Assembly: GCA_963726065.1 (NCBI GenBank)
Contig: CAVSAU010000009.1
Span: 186,001 to 250,000 of the forward strand
Direction: 5' to 3'
Length of the DNA stretch: 64,000 nt
Origin: Neomesorhizobium sp963726065
GTDB taxonomy: Bacteria > Pseudomonadota > Alphaproteobacteria > Rhizobiales > Rhizobiaceae
Of the stretch, positions 26,606 through 36,530 are shown piece after piece (position 1 is the stretch's first letter; each line of letters opens with the position of its first letter). Below the pieces are notes generated by a model. The model was given only the letters and a program-made list of their open reading frames with translations. It had not been told where the DNA came from and did no database searches. A program made the position numbers and the translations under genes.

Positions 26606-26744
26606 ATGAAATCAAGCGCGATTAGTCAAAAGTTTGTGAAACGGAAGATGAACAAAAACAAGAACTTAATTGGTATTTGTTATAATGTCCCGTTAAGGAT
26701 TTCAGCACGACTTACCCCAGCTTGTATTTTAGCCAAACAGTCAT

Positions 26745-27119
26745 TTAATTGCCATATCGCCCGGCAATCTCGCGACTCAACGCCTCACCCTCTTTCATGT
26801 AACGGGTGATTGCTTCGGCCGCGGAAGCGGTGCAGGCGACATAGATTTCGTCGAAGGAGCGGTAGCCGCGGTTGAAATTGGCGATGAAGCGGGCGCGCCG
26901 CGCTGCATCAGGATTTTCCGCCGCGAGCAGTTTTTCCATCTGACCGCGCCATTGGTCGCCAGTCTCGCCGCAAAGATTGCGCAGATAATGCAGCGATCCC
27001 AGGACCTCGGCCAATCGCATCAACCGGCTCTCGAAAGGCGCCTCGGCGGCCGGTGCTGTGCTGCTCATCGCTGTCACGAAGGCGAGTGATGCGGCGAATA
27101 GAACTGAGCGGAAGATCAT
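26745..27119 (-). CDS. TIGR02301 family exported protein
   Basis: The 124-residue protein has a signal peptide (MIFRSVLFAASLAFVTAMSS, cut near APA-AEA). The family core follows: LAEVLGSLHYLRNLCGETGD, QWRGQMEKLL, then ARFIANFNRGYRSFDEIYVA and Cys. TIGR02301 proteins are short alphaproteobacterial periplasmic proteins of unknown function, usually single genes in rhizobia. The two Cys residues could form a disulfide. It is the first host gene to the right of the integrated element. Confidence 0.85.
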   Translation of the reverse strand: MIFRSVLFAASLAFVTAMSSTAPAAEAPFESRLMRLAEVLGSLHYLRNLCGETGDQWRGQMEKLLAAENPDAARRARFIANFNRGYRSFDEIYVACTASAAEAITRYMKEGEALSREIAGRYGN

Positions 27120-27184
27120 AAGCCCTTGTGGCGAAAGATTTTGTCACTCGCAAGGCGTCGAAGCGGCTAGTTGTCGCCGTCGTC

Positions 27185-27224
27185 GCGTCCGCGGATCAGG
27201 CTCCGCGTCCGCGGATCAGGCTCC
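27185..27224. repeat. Perfect 20-bp tandem duplication at the 3' end of the Nudix gene
   Basis: GCGTCCGCGGATCAGGCTCC occurs twice head-to-tail (27185-27204 and 27205-27224). The second copy contains the Nudix stop codon; the first lies just beyond it. It looks like a recent slippage or recombination duplication, or two copies of a terminal tag. It does not break the gene. Confidence 0.85.
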
Positions 27225-27629
27225 TGGCTGAGCAAGCAGTTCCCTTGCCACCTCTAGCACGGAACCGATGACCGGCAGGTTTTCCATGTCGGCCAGCGTG
27301 TACCAGCCGGCCTCGTCGGCATCGTCGCCAGCTTTCGCTTCGCCGCCACGGTAAAGGCCCGTGAAGACCTGCAACCGGAAATCGACGGGTTTGCCCTGCG
27401 GCTCTCGCGCGATCAGATATTCGCGATATGGTGAAAGCTCGCCCGCCATCAGCCCGGTTTCTTCCAGAAGTTCGCGCCGCGCGGCCTCTTCGATGGTTTC
27501 GCCGGCCTCTACCCGCCCGCCCGGAAATGCATAAAGGCCGAGCGACGGTGCGCGACCCCTTCGCACAAGCAGGATGCGGTCGCCGCGCACCAGGGCGACG
27601 GAAACGGCAGGAACGGCAAGGCTGCTCAT
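27216..27629 (-). CDS. Nudix hydrolase
   Basis: The 137-residue protein has a complete Nudix box, GRVEAGETIEEAARRELLEE followed by TGL (GX5EX7REUXEEXGU), at about residues 40-62. Nudix enzymes cleave nucleoside diphosphates linked to another group; the ADP-ribose pyrophosphatase/MutT-like layout fits, but the substrate is not visible. ATG 27629 is preferred to the upstream start. It is divergent from the SRAP gene with about 127 bases between, allowing a shared regulatory region. Its stop lies in a tandem duplication. Confidence 0.9.
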   Translation of the reverse strand: MSSLAVPAVSVALVRGDRILLVRRGRAPSLGLYAFPGGRVEAGETIEEAARRELLEETGLMAGELSPYREYLIAREPQGKPVDFRLQVFTGLYRGGEAKAGDDADEAGWYTLADMENLPVIGSVLEVARELLAQPGA

Positions 27630-27756
27630 GGCTTCATTTTGGTGCGCAAATTTTTGTGGACGGGCACAGTCTTGGCACGGATTCGGTTGAGCCGCCATGA
27701 TCCAGCGCCCACATACAACTGCGGGCAAGCCGCCCCGGAGAAAAGCAGGCGCATTC

Positions 27757-28524
27757 ATGTGCGGACGATTTGCCCTTACAGCCGGGCCGGACCAGACGGC
27801 GGCGTTTCTGGGGCTTGACCAGGTCGAGGAGTTCCCGGCGCGCTACAACATCGCACCGACCCAGCCGGTGCTGATGGCGATTGCGGCTCCGCCTCGCGCT
27901 GCGGGCTCCAATCAGCCGGACCGTCGCGCGCTTCTGGTGCGCTGGGGGCTGATCCCTGGCTGGGCCAAGAATCCCGGCGACCTGCCGCTTCTGTTCAATG
28001 CACGCTCCGAAACGGCGGCTGAAAAGGCTTCGTTCAAGGCAGCGATGCGGCACCGCCGCGCGCTGATCCCGGCTTCGGGTTTCTACGAATGGAAACGCAT
28101 CGGCAACAGGCAGTCCCAGCCTTATTGGGTGCGGCCGAAGGCCGGCGGCATTGTCGCCTTTGCCGCCCTGATGGAAACCTGGTCCGAACCCGGCGGTTCC
28201 GAGATCGATACCGGGGCCATCCTGACCACCAATGCCAACCCGGAATTCTCAGCAATTCACGACCGTATGCCAATCGTCATCCAGCAGCAGGATTTCTCGC
28301 GCTGGCTGGAGTGCCGTTTTCAGGAGCCGCGCGACGTGACTGATCTGTTGCGTGCGGCCGAACCCGGCTTCTTCGAGGCCATTCCTGTCTCTGACAAGGT
28401 CAACAAACCAGCCAATACTGGCCCCGAAATCCAGGAGCGCGCCGAGCCGGTTGTTGCAGCACCCGTGGAAAGGCCGAAAAAGGCAGCCGCCGAGCCGGAC
28501 CCCGGCCAGCTGACGCTTTTCTAG
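27757..28524 (+). CDS. SOS response-associated peptidase (SRAP, YedK/HMCES family)
   Basis: The mature protein must begin at Cys2, and ATG 27757 gives MCGRFAL exactly. SRAP proteins form a thiazolidine link between Cys2 and abasic sites in single-stranded DNA, shielding them. Other conserved parts are present: RYNIAPTQPVL, RWGLIPGWAK, NARSET, CLIPASGFYEW-like (RALIPASGFYEWKR) with the catalytic Glu, and HDRMPIVI with the active His. The 255-residue length is somewhat long because of a Pro/Ala/Glu tail. It shares an intergenic region with the Nudix gene. Confidence 0.94.
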   Translation: MCGRFALTAGPDQTAAFLGLDQVEEFPARYNIAPTQPVLMAIAAPPRAAGSNQPDRRALLVRWGLIPGWAKNPGDLPLLFNARSETAAEKASFKAAMRHRRALIPASGFYEWKRIGNRQSQPYWVRPKAGGIVAFAALMETWSEPGGSEIDTGAILTTNANPEFSAIHDRMPIVIQQQDFSRWLECRFQEPRDVTDLLRAAEPGFFEAIPVSDKVNKPANTGPEIQERAEPVVAAPVERPKKAAAEPDPGQLTLF

Positions 28525-28601
28525 GCCACGGCCGCCGAGCGCCCGATTTTGTCTGAAACTGGCCTATTGCGCCGGTTGCACGAAGAACGCCAGAAGGCGG
28601 C

Positions 28602-29222
28602 ATGTCGTCATCGCTCGCTTCCGCCGCCATTTCCGGGTTTCTGCTCGGCGCCTCGCTGATCCTGGCGATTGGCGCCCAGAATGCGTTCATCCTGCGCCAG
28701 GGCTTGCTCAAGCAGCATGTCTTCATTCTCTGCCTGATCTGCGCGGCGTCGGACGCCTTGCTGATCGCGGCCGGCGTCGCCGGCTTGGGCACGCTGATTG
28801 CCAGGTCGCCGCAACTCATCCTGGCGGTCACCGTCGGCGGCGCGCTGTTCCTGTTTGCCTATGCTCTTCTGGCGTTCCGGCGCGCCATGCATCCCGAAGC
28901 CCTGCACGCCGCGAAGAGGGGCGAGGGCAGCCTGAAGGCGGCGATTGCCGCCTGTCTCGCCTTCACCTTCCTCAACCCACACGTCTACCTCGACACAGTG
29001 GTGCTGCTCGGCTCGCTGTCGGCAAGCTTCGAGGGCTCCGCGCGCATCGCTTACGGCGCCGGCGCGGCAGTCGCGTCATTCGTCTGGTTCTTTGGGCTGG
29101 GCTACGGCGCCCGGCTGCTTCAGCCGATTTTTGCCAGACCCGCGGCCTGGCGCGTGCTCGACATCCTGATCGGTGTCGTCATGACGGCGATCGGACTTGG
29201 GCTGATCGCCCGCCTCGCCTGA
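28602..29222 (+). CDS. LysE/ArgO family amino acid exporter
   Basis: The 206-residue protein has six hydrophobic segments and the family start GFLLGASLILAIGAQNAFIL, with the conserved GAQNAF signature. The FLNPHVYLDTVVLLGSLS motif at about residue 125 supports the LysE/ArgO branch, which exports lysine or arginine. A LysR-type activator usually lies nearby but none is visible here. Start ATG 28602. It converges with a small minus-strand gene four bases after its stop. Confidence 0.9.
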   Translation: MSSSLASAAISGFLLGASLILAIGAQNAFILRQGLLKQHVFILCLICAASDALLIAAGVAGLGTLIARSPQLILAVTVGGALFLFAYALLAFRRAMHPEALHAAKRGEGSLKAAIAACLAFTFLNPHVYLDTVVLLGSLSASFEGSARIAYGAGAAVASFVWFFGLGYGARLLQPIFARPAAWRVLDILIGVVMTAIGLGLIARLA

Positions 29223-29225
29223 CTT

Positions 29226-29384
29226 TCAGGCGGCCTTGACGGTCTTGGTGGTGTTGGCGCTCCGCTTCTTTGCAGAGCAGATCAGCGCGGCCTGCACGGC
29301 CGCAAGGCCGATGGCGCGGTATTGTTTCGTCAGGTCGGCGTGTTGAGCGCGGGCACGTTCTGCTTCGCTCTGTTTTCGTGGCAT
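29226..29384 (-). CDS. Small conserved basic protein
   Basis: A 52-residue protein starting MPRKQSEAERARAQHADLTK and ending in a Lys-rich KTVKAA tail, with one Cys. A GGGAAG-like ribosome site precedes ATG 29384. The product is highly charged and helical. I recall similar tiny proteins in rhizobial genomes but cannot name a family. Confidence 0.55.
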   Translation of the reverse strand: MPRKQSEAERARAQHADLTKQYRAIGLAAVQAALICSAKKRSANTTKTVKAA

Positions 29385-29568
29385 TGTTCTCTTCCCTTGG
29401 GTCATGTTGCGTTGAGGGGGCCGGAAGTGATGGCTGATTGGGTCGAAATCGTGACGCCAACCCAATAAAACCGCTGGTACCCCTGTTTTCTTGTATAGAC
29501 ATGTTTAATAAAAACTTACGCAGCGGGTTGGTTCCGAAAAAGCGACCATTTTCCATTGAGAATGCGGC

Positions 29569-29597
29569 TTGACGGCAACAGTTGGCAGGGCGATAAA
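29569..29597 (+). promoter_or_regulatory. Candidate sigma-70 promoter upstream of cysS
   Basis: TTGACG (29569-29574) and GATAAA (29592-29597) are separated by 17 bases and lie about 130 bases before the cysS start. The region 29385-29730 is otherwise non-coding and AT-rich compared with its neighbours. I see no T-box or other riboswitch in it. Confidence 0.35.
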
Positions 29598-29730
29598 GCC
29601 CGCGATGAAAACGTTTTTCGCCATTTGCGGCATTTGCATTATTGGCTAGCGCCAAGCGCTGGACCGGACGTTTTCGCCTTCTCTCTCGACAGACAAGCAA
29701 ACGCCCCGGCCAGCAGGCCAGGGGATTTTT

Positions 29731-31305
<1,575 letters not shown>

Positions 31306-31348
31306 GGGTGCAAGCTTCAGGCAAAATCGCGCAACCGGAGGAATTCGC

Positions 31349-31738
31349 ATGATCGATCATACCGGCATCGCTGTTGCTGATTTCGACAAGGCAAAAGCCT
31401 TCTACGACAAGGCGTTTGCGCCGCTGGGCGCATCGCTGCTGATGATGGTGCCGGCTGAATATACCGGCGGCGTCAAAGTCGGCGGCTACGGGCGCGAGCG
31501 GCCGGTGTTCTGGCTGCACGAGGCTTCGCCGACGGGACCCGGCCGCCACTATGCCTTCACCGCGAAGAGCCGCGCCGACGTGGACGCCTTCTACGCCGCC
31601 GCAATCGCCGCAGGCGGCAAGGACAATGGAGGCCCGGGACCGCGCCCGCACTACCACAAGGACTACTACGCCGCCTTTGTCTATGACCCCGACGGCAACA
31701 ATGTCGAAGCCGTCTGCCACGCGGCGGAACAGGCATGA
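31349..31738 (+). CDS. VOC family (glyoxalase-like) protein
   Basis: The 129-residue single-domain protein has the vicinal-oxygen-chelate pattern: MIDHTGIAVADFDKAKAFYD at the start, RHYAFTAKSRADVDAFYAAA in the middle, and FVYDPDGNNVEAVCH at the end with the metal Glu. Family members isomerise or cleave glutathione-linked or other substrates. It starts a run of four genes (VOC, GFA, GFA, prolyl iminopeptidase) that all overlap by ATGA, so it is probably part of one operon. Ribosome site GGAGGAATTC precedes the ATG. Confidence 0.9.
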   Translation: MIDHTGIAVADFDKAKAFYDKAFAPLGASLLMMVPAEYTGGVKVGGYGRERPVFWLHEASPTGPGRHYAFTAKSRADVDAFYAAAIAAGGKDNGGPGPRPHYHKDYYAAFVYDPDGNNVEAVCHAAEQA

Positions 31739-32226
31739 GCCTCGACAACAAGCCGCTATATTCGGGTGGGTGCCAGTGCGGCGCGGTGCGCTTCCGCGTC
31801 GAGGGCGCGCTTGGCGAAGCATCCATCTGCCACTGCCGCATGTGCCAGAAAGCCAGTGGCAATTTTTACGCCGCGCTGGTCTCCGTGCGCGACGCCAAAC
31901 TCGTGTGGACGCGGGGCGAACCGAAGCGCTTCAAGTCCTCGAGCCATGGTTTGCGGGGGTTTTGCGAAGCATGTGGCACGCCGCTGACCTTCGAAGCGCC
32001 CGAGGGGACTGCCTTGGCCATTGGCGCCTTCGACGACCCGTCCGTCATCCCACCCCGGATACAGTGGGGCATCGAGGCTAAGCTGCCTTATGCTGACGGG
32101 ATCCCCGCGCTGCCCGGAGCGGAGACGATCACCGACGAGGAGACCAGCTCCTACCTCGCCGACCTCGTCTCCTACCAGCATCCCGACCATGATACCGATC
32201 AATGGCCGCCCAAGGAGCGCAAATGA
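31735..32226 (+). CDS. GFA family (glutathione-dependent formaldehyde-activating-like) protein
   Basis: The 163-residue protein has the zinc-site pattern of the GFA family: GGCQCGAVRF, then CHCRMCQKASGNFY, and GFCEACGTPLTF. Gfa itself was proposed to speed reaction of formaldehyde with glutathione, though most homologues are uncharacterised. It overlaps the VOC gene and the next GFA gene by ATGA on each side. It differs enough from the second GFA copy (shared mostly at the Cys motifs) to suggest old duplication. Ends with a YQHPDHDTDQWP motif shared with the second copy. Confidence 0.88.
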   Translation: MSLDNKPLYSGGCQCGAVRFRVEGALGEASICHCRMCQKASGNFYAALVSVRDAKLVWTRGEPKRFKSSSHGLRGFCEACGTPLTFEAPEGTALAIGAFDDPSVIPPRIQWGIEAKLPYADGIPALPGAETITDEETSSYLADLVSYQHPDHDTDQWPPKERK

Positions 32227-32699
32227 ACGAACCGACAACCGGCGGCTGCCAGTGCGGGGCGGTACGCTACCGCATCGACCAGGCGCTGGAGAACGCCCAT
32301 ATCTGCCATTGCCGCATGTGCCAGAAGGCCTCTGGCAATTATTTCCTTCCGCTGGCGCGCGCGTCGAAGGCGAATTTGACCGTCACGCGCGGCGAGGTCG
32401 GCTGGTTCCACTCATCTGATGTCGTGCGGCGCGGCTTCTGCCGCAGCTGCGGCACGCCGCTGTTCTTCGATGTCCTGGATCGGGACAGTATCAACGTGGT
32501 GCTCGGCGCCCTGGACGAGCCGGCATTGGTCAAGCCGGCCTTCCAGTGTGGTCCAGACGAGAAGATGCCGTGGTTCGGAGAGCTCGACGCGATGGAGCCG
32601 TCAGCGGACGAGACGTCCTGGTATGAGGCAGTTGCGCCGTCCAACCACCAGCATCCCGACCACGACACCGACCAATGGCCAGCTGAAAGCAAGAAATGA
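32223..32699 (+). CDS. GFA family protein, second tandem copy
   Basis: A 158-residue GFA paralogue with GGCQCGAVRYRI, CHCRMCQKASGNYF and GFCRSCGTPLFF, and the same HQHPDHDTDQWP end as the previous gene. The start inside the ATGA overlap (32223) is chosen because MNEPTTGGCQC aligns with the upstream paralogue. Tandem overlap suggests the two proteins are made in equal amounts and may pair. A third, more distant GFA lies at 51300. The prolyl iminopeptidase gene overlaps its stop. Confidence 0.88.
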   Translation: MNEPTTGGCQCGAVRYRIDQALENAHICHCRMCQKASGNYFLPLARASKANLTVTRGEVGWFHSSDVVRRGFCRSCGTPLFFDVLDRDSINVVLGALDEPALVKPAFQCGPDEKMPWFGELDAMEPSADETSWYEAVAPSNHQHPDHDTDQWPAESKK

Positions 32700-33658
32700 C
32701 AAACGATTTGCGTACCCTTTATCCGGAACTCACGCCGTTCGAGACCGGCATGCTCGACGTCGGCGACGGCCACAAGGTCTATTGGGAGCGTTCCGGCACA
32801 AAGGGCGCCAAGCCTGCGGTGTTCCTGCATGGTGGACCCGGAGGCGGCATTTCGCCGAAGCATCGGCGGTTGTTCGATCCGCAGCTTTACGACGTGATTT
32901 TGTTCGACCAGCGCGGCTGCGGAAAGTCGACGCCGCATGCGGAACTGGAAGCCAACACCACCTGGCATCTGGTCGCCGACATCGAGCGGCTGCGCGAAAT
33001 GGCTGGCTTCGACCAGTGGCTGGTGTTCGGCGGCTCGTGGGGGTCGACGCTGGCGCTGGCCTATGCCGAGACGCATGCGGAGCGCGTGAGCGAACTGGTG
33101 CTGCGCGGCATCTTCACGCTGCGCCGCTCGGAGTTGCTGTGGTACTATCAGCACGGCGCCTCGCTGATGTTTCCCGACAAATGGGAGCGTTTCATCGCGC
33201 AGATCCCGCAAGCCGAACGAGACGACCTGATATCCGCCTTCCGCAAGCGGCTGACCAGCGACGACCCCGCGGTGCGCATCACTGCCGCAAAGGCGTGGAG
33301 CCTGTGGGAAGGCGAGACGATCACCCTGCTGCCGGACCCGGTGACCAGCGGCGCCTTCGGCCAGGACGAGTTCGCGCTGGCCTTCGCCCGCATTGAAAAC
33401 CATTATTTCGTCCATGCCGGCTGGATGGACGAGGGCCAGCTGATCCGCGACGCCGGCAAGTTGAAGGGCATTGCGGGCGTTATCGTGCAGGGCCGCTACG
33501 ACATGGCCTGTCCGCCGGTGACGGCGTGGGAACTGCACAAGGCCTGGCCGGAAGCCGAATTCCACATTCTCGAAAACGCCGGCCATGCCTATTCGGAGCC
33601 GGCCATCATGGACCGCCTGATCCGCGCAACGGACGGTTTTGCGGGGAAATCGTCGTGA
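32696..33658 (+). CDS. pip: Prolyl iminopeptidase
   Basis: The 320-residue alpha/beta hydrolase belongs to peptidase family S33 and removes N-terminal proline. HGGPGGG near residue 45 forms the oxyanion region, GGSWGSTLALAYA carries the catalytic Ser, QGRYDMACPP the Asp, and GHAYSEP the His. It begins MTNDLRTLYPELTPFETGML, the classic Pip start. Last member of the ATGA-linked VOC-GFA-GFA operon; a functional link between them is not obvious. A repeat element follows the stop. Confidence 0.94.
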   Translation: MTNDLRTLYPELTPFETGMLDVGDGHKVYWERSGTKGAKPAVFLHGGPGGGISPKHRRLFDPQLYDVILFDQRGCGKSTPHAELEANTTWHLVADIERLREMAGFDQWLVFGGSWGSTLALAYAETHAERVSELVLRGIFTLRRSELLWYYQHGASLMFPDKWERFIAQIPQAERDDLISAFRKRLTSDDPAVRITAAKAWSLWEGETITLLPDPVTSGAFGQDEFALAFARIENHYFVHAGWMDEGQLIRDAGKLKGIAGVIVQGRYDMACPPVTAWELHKAWPEAEFHILENAGHAYSEPAIMDRLIRATDGFAGKSS

Positions 33659-33663
33659 CCTTT

Positions 33664-33846
33664 TGCGCGCCACCTTGCCCGCCTCTGTCCTGCCGGGGAT
33701 GTCCTCCACCAGGGGGGAGATTGGCAGCTTCTGCACTGCCGGCTGGTCTGAAGCGTTGGCGACTGGCGAAATCAAAGCGGCCGGGTGATCTACCCCCTTG
33801 CGGGGGAGATGTCCGGCAGGACAGAGGGGGGCGCGAAGGACCGCGA
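33664..33846. repeat. Rhizobial intergenic inverted-repeat element (RIME-like), copy A
   Basis: Two arms of about 50 bases face each other. The left arm has CTCTGTCCTGCCGG, then ATGTCCTCCACCAGGGGGGA; the right arm has CCCTTGCGGGGGAGATGTCC and GGCAGGACAGAGGGG. They are separated by about 70 bases. A second copy with the same layout lies at 48842-49013. This resembles the short intergenic mosaic repeats (RIME-type) described from rhizobia. It lies between pip and cimA and would fold as a strong hairpin, so it may also end transcription. Confidence 0.75.
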
Positions 33847-33863
33847 CCTTCATTGGTATTTCA

Positions 33864-35480
33864 ATGAAAAAACAACGCCTCTATCTCTTCGACACGACAC
33901 TGCGCGATGGCCAGCAGACGCCGGGCATCGACTTTTCAGTCGAGGACAAGATCGCCATCGCGAAAATGCTGGATGAGTTCGGCGTCGACTATGTCGAAGG
34001 CGGCTATCCCGGCGCCAATCCCACGGATACGGCCTTTTTCACGGAAAAGCGCACGGCGCACTCGAAATTCGTCGCCTTCGGCATGACCAAGAGGGTGGGG
34101 GTATCGGCGTCCAACGATCCGGGACTGGCCGCTTTGGTGCAGGCCAAGTCGGACGCCGTATGCTTCGTGGCCAAGAGCTGGGATTACCATGTCCGCGTCG
34201 CGCTCGGCTGCACCAACGAGGAAAACCTCGACGCCATCCGCGCTTCCGTCGAGGCGGCGGTCGCGGCCGGCAAGGAGGCGATGGTTGACTGCGAGCATTT
34301 CTTCGACGGTTTCAAGGCCAATCCCGATTATGCGCTGGCTTGCGCAAAGATCGCCTATGATGCCGGCGCCCGCTGGGTGGTGTTGTGCGACACCAATGGC
34401 GGCGCGCAGCCCTCGGAAGTGCGCGAGATCGTCGCCAAGGTGATCGCCGCCGGCATTCCAGGTAGCAACCTCGGTATCCACGCCCATGACGACACCGGCC
34501 AGGCGGTCGCCAATTCGCTCACCGCGGTGGAGGCCGGCGTGCGCCAGATCCAGGGCACGCTGAACGGTATCGGCGAGCGCTGCGGCAACGCCAACCTCAT
34601 CTCCATTATCCCGACATTGGCGCTGAAGCCGGCATTCGCGCAAAAATTCGAGACAGGCATTTCGGCGGAACAGCTTGCCGGCATCTCGCGGCTGTCGCGC
34701 GGATTTGATGAATTGCTCAATCGTGCGCCCGAAGCCCAGTCGCCCTATGTCGGAACCTCGGCATTCGCCACGAAAGCCGGCATCCATGCTTCGGCGCTGG
34801 CGAAGGAGCCAAAGACCTACGAGCACGTGCCGCCGGAAACGGTGGGCAATCGACGCAAGGTGATGGTCTCGGACCAGGGCGGCAAGGCGAATTTCGTCGC
34901 CGAGCTGAAGCGCCGCGGCATCGACGTGCTGAAAGATGACCATCGGCTCGACGCTTTGATCTCGGTGGTCAAGGAGCGCGAGGCGGAAGGTTATGCCTAT
35001 GAAGGCGCCGACGCGAGTTTCGAGCTTCTGGCGCGAAAAATGCTGCACACGGTGCCGGAATTCTTCCGGGTCACCTCGTTCCGCTGCATGATCGAGCGTC
35101 GTTTCGACGCCAACGGCCAGTTGAAGACGGTGTCGGAAGCGATCGTGAAGGTACTGGTCGACGGCGAGGAGAAGATGTCGGTCGCCGAGGGGCACGGGCC
35201 TGTCAATGCACTCGACATTGCGCTGCGCAAGGATCTGGGAAAGTTCCAGGCCGAGATCGGCGATCTCGAGCTGGTCGACTACAAGGTGCGGATCCTCAAC
35301 GGCGGCACCGAGGCGATCACTCGCGTCCTGATCGAATTGCACGATGCGACTGGCGCACGCTGGTGGACGGTCGGCGTTTCCGACAACATCATCGATGCTT
35401 CCTTCCAGGCGCTGATGGATTCGATTGTCTACAAGCTGATGAAAAACCGCGAGATGGCGGGGCTGGTGGCGGCGGAGTAG
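33864..35480 (+). CDS. cimA: Citramalate synthase
   Basis: The 538-residue enzyme of the LeuA/CimA family joins pyruvate and acetyl-CoA to (R)-citramalate on an alternative route to isoleucine. LFDTTLRDGQQTPGIDFS is the catalytic start, with GIHAHDDTGQAVANSL as the HxH metal site and GTLNGIGERCGNANL as the conserved barrel motif. The C-terminal regulatory domain (AEIGDLELVDYKVRILNGGT) is present. ATG 33864 is chosen over upstream alternatives, which lie in the repeat. Length and GDG/QQ residues favour CimA over 2-isopropylmalate synthase. The frame is intact. Confidence 0.92.
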   Translation: MKKQRLYLFDTTLRDGQQTPGIDFSVEDKIAIAKMLDEFGVDYVEGGYPGANPTDTAFFTEKRTAHSKFVAFGMTKRVGVSASNDPGLAALVQAKSDAVCFVAKSWDYHVRVALGCTNEENLDAIRASVEAAVAAGKEAMVDCEHFFDGFKANPDYALACAKIAYDAGARWVVLCDTNGGAQPSEVREIVAKVIAAGIPGSNLGIHAHDDTGQAVANSLTAVEAGVRQIQGTLNGIGERCGNANLISIIPTLALKPAFAQKFETGISAEQLAGISRLSRGFDELLNRAPEAQSPYVGTSAFATKAGIHASALAKEPKTYEHVPPETVGNRRKVMVSDQGGKANFVAELKRRGIDVLKDDHRLDALISVVKEREAEGYAYEGADASFELLARKMLHTVPEFFRVTSFRCMIERRFDANGQLKTVSEAIVKVLVDGEEKMSVAEGHGPVNALDIALRKDLGKFQAEIGDLELVDYKVRILNGGTEAITRVLIELHDATGARWWTVGVSDNIIDASFQALMDSIVYKLMKNREMAGLVAAE

Positions 35481-35572
35481 CGAAAACGCCACTGAACCAT
35501 CAGCGGAAATCTCATAGACCATCAGAAGTTTGAAATGGTCCTTTGGCCTGCCACGGGGCATAGAGTGCGGCC

Positions 35573-36481
35573 ATGACAGCCCAATCGACTGCTCCGACTG
35601 CCCAGACAGATGCCTCACGGGGCTTCGCGCTGGCGCTTGGCGCTTATCTCCTGTGGGGGCTGCTGCCCTTTTACATGAAGGCGGTGGCGCACCTGCCGCT
35701 GACCGAGGTGGTCGCGCACCGCATCCTGTGGTCGGTGCCGATTGCCGGCGCCACGCTCGTCTGGCTGCGACGCACCGCAGACTTCAAGGTCGCCATCCGC
35801 TCGCCGCGCATGCTGGCGATGGCCGCGCTGACCGCAACGCTGATCACCGTCAACTGGGGCATCTATGTCTGGGCGATCGCCGTCGACAGGACGGTCGAGA
35901 CCGCACTTGGCTACTACATCAACCCGCTGGTCAACGTCGTCGTCGGAGCGCTGCTTCTGGGCGAGCGGCTTGGCCGCGCCCAGATTTTCGCGGTGGCGCT
36001 GGCGGCTGTCGCGGTCACTGTGCTCACTTTCGAGGCAGGGCAGTTGCCCTGGGTTTCGCTGGCGCTGGCTTTCTCGTTCGCCGCCTACGGCTATTTCCGC
36101 AAGACACTGCCAATCGGTCCGAGCCAGGGGTTCTTCCTCGAAGTGCTTTTGCTGTCGGTTCCAGCACTTGGCTATGTCATCTGGCTGCAGTCGACGGGGC
36201 AGGGGCATTTCCTCACCGGTGCGCCGGGCGACACGTTGCTGCTTGTGGGGTGCGGGCCGGTGACCGCGGTGCCCCTGCTGCTGTTTGCCTTTGGCGCACG
36301 GCTGCTGCGCTTTTCGACCATCGGCATCATGCAGTATATCGCACCGACCATCGTCTTCCTGATCGCCGTCTTCGTGTTCGGCGAGCCATTCGACGCCATC
36401 CACGCGCTCGCCTTCGGCCTCATCTGGGTGGCGCTGGCCATCTATTCGTGGTCGATGTTTTTCGCACCGAAGGCGCGCTAA
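35573..36481 (+). CDS. rarD: EamA family transporter RarD
   Basis: The 302-residue protein has ten hydrophobic segments in two EamA repeats. GFALALGAYLLWGLLPFYMK opens the first, and LRFSTIGIMQYIAPTIVFLI is typical of the RarD (chloramphenicol-sensitive) branch of the drug/metabolite transporter family. The substrate is unknown. It is 90 bases after cimA and about 50 before the GST-like gene, all on the plus strand. The frame is intact. Confidence 0.9.
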   Translation: MTAQSTAPTAQTDASRGFALALGAYLLWGLLPFYMKAVAHLPLTEVVAHRILWSVPIAGATLVWLRRTADFKVAIRSPRMLAMAALTATLITVNWGIYVWAIAVDRTVETALGYYINPLVNVVVGALLLGERLGRAQIFAVALAAVAVTVLTFEAGQLPWVSLALAFSFAAYGYFRKTLPIGPSQGFFLEVLLLSVPALGYVIWLQSTGQGHFLTGAPGDTLLLVGCGPVTAVPLLLFAFGARLLRFSTIGIMQYIAPTIVFLIAVFVFGEPFDAIHALAFGLIWVALAIYSWSMFFAPKAR

Positions 36482-36530
36482 ACGGCATGAGTGCTTGAAG
36501 AGACCGCCCTGTGACGCCTTGGGGGACCGA

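Larger units (their letters stand above)
22270..26697. mobile_element. Decayed integrative element or prophage remnant
   Basis: This 4.4-kb block has lower GC and different gene style from its flanks. It contains a RepA-like ATPase, GGTGCCGCA repeats, several small phage-type ORFs, a secreted MliC-like protein, a tRNA-like sequence and a truncated tyrosine recombinase at the right end. TAATGTCCCG occurs at both boundaries (22271-22280 and about 26685-26694) in direct orientation, each within a further matching AT-rich stretch. A second shared word, AAAAGTTTTACAAAC, occurs at about 22346 and 26577. Either could be an att core. The host genes on each side (a hypothetical protein and a TIGR02301 protein) are intact. 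The loss of the recombinase N-terminus suggests it is immobile. Confidence 0.75.

Noticed and set aside
29385..29730. T-box or other riboswitch before cysS
   Set aside because: No conserved T-box core or specifier stem could be found, and T-boxes are rare in this group.
33664..33846. Insertion sequence with transposase
   Set aside because: The inverted-repeat unit is too short to code for a transposase and no transposase motif is present.
33936..35618. 560-codon minus-strand frame opposite cimA
   Set aside because: It mirrors the cimA coding sequence. Composition is rich in His, Arg and Gly as expected from antisense reading, and no domain is visible.
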